Assembly: GCA_022567855.1 (NCBI GenBank)
Contig: JADFGE010000184.1
Coordinates: 1-6,178 of the forward strand
Length of the DNA: 6,178 nt
Direction of reading: 5' to 3'
Origin: Planctomycetota bacterium
GTDB taxonomy: Bacteria; Planctomycetota; Phycisphaerae; Phycisphaerales; SM1A02
Both the position numbers and the translations under genes were made by a program. Each line of letters begins with the position of its first letter. Position 1 is the first letter of the stretch. The notes under the pieces were generated by a model. The model saw only the letters and a program-made list of their open reading frames with translations. It made no database searches and was not told the origin of the DNA. Positions 6,117-6,178 of the stretch are shown here, one piece after another.

Positions 6117-6178
6117 ATGCACGAGAGCGGTGACCACGAGTCGCACGAGTTCGGCCACGGATTCGACGCGCATTTTCT
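6117..6178 (+). CDS. Start of an unrecognised His-rich protein (partial)
   Basis: Only the first 20 codons are visible, open to the right edge. They are rich in His (five), Glu/Asp (six) and Gly, beginning MHESGDHESHE. The good ribosome site upstream and lack of any competing frame support a real start. The composition could bind metal and resembles the N-termini of some cation transporters, metallochaperones and oxidase subunits, but no family can be assigned from this length. Confidence 0.5.
   Translation, partial: MHESGDHESHEFGHGFDAHF

Noticed and set aside
5921..6133. 70-codon plus-strand frame after the Rieske gene
   Set aside because: No ribosome site, no family motif, Arg/Ser-rich translation, and it overlaps the better supported start at 6117. 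The 5900-6116 stretch is treated as noncoding.

Overview
The window is GC-rich (about 60% by eye) and tightly packed. It looks like a bacterial chromosome segment holding a surface-polysaccharide sugar operon. Six genes run leftward on the minus strand with very short gaps or overlaps; a small Rieske ferredoxin gene and the start of one more gene run rightward at the right end. I see no IS element, tRNA, rRNA or CRISPR. The sequence does not fix the taxon; a GC-rich, Gram-negative-like environmental bacterium is my inference.

In transcription order the minus-strand operon is: an SpsF-type cytidylyltransferase (GTG start at 5549), a Gfo/Idh/MocA NAD(P) oxidoreductase (4706), a DegT/DnrJ/EryC1/StrS PLP sugar aminotransferase (3624, overlapping the previous stop as TGATG), an extended SDR epimerase/dehydratase (2369, one base after the previous stop), a WecD-like GNAT N-acetyltransferase (1301), and a NeuB/SpsE-type nonulosonic acid synthase (GTG at 533) that runs off the left edge.

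Together these supply most steps for a CMP-activated, N-acylated nonulosonic (sialic-acid-like) sugar: keto-sugar formation or epimerization, amination, N-acetylation, condensation with phosphoenolpyruvate, and CMP transfer. The aminotransferase, GNAT, NeuB and cytidylyltransferase match the family set of Bacillus spore-coat genes spsC, spsD, spsE and spsF. The Gfo/Idh and SDR genes are additions, and no PseB-type dehydratase and no NeuC or PseG/SpsG-type enzyme is visible. The final sugar is therefore not predictable from this window, and this is the part most likely to be undescribed.

At the right, the Rieske ferredoxin gene (5591-5899) is divergent from the operon with only 41 bases between start codons. 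It is followed by a 217-base noncoding stretch with a stem-loop, then the first 20 codons of a His-rich protein that leaves the window.
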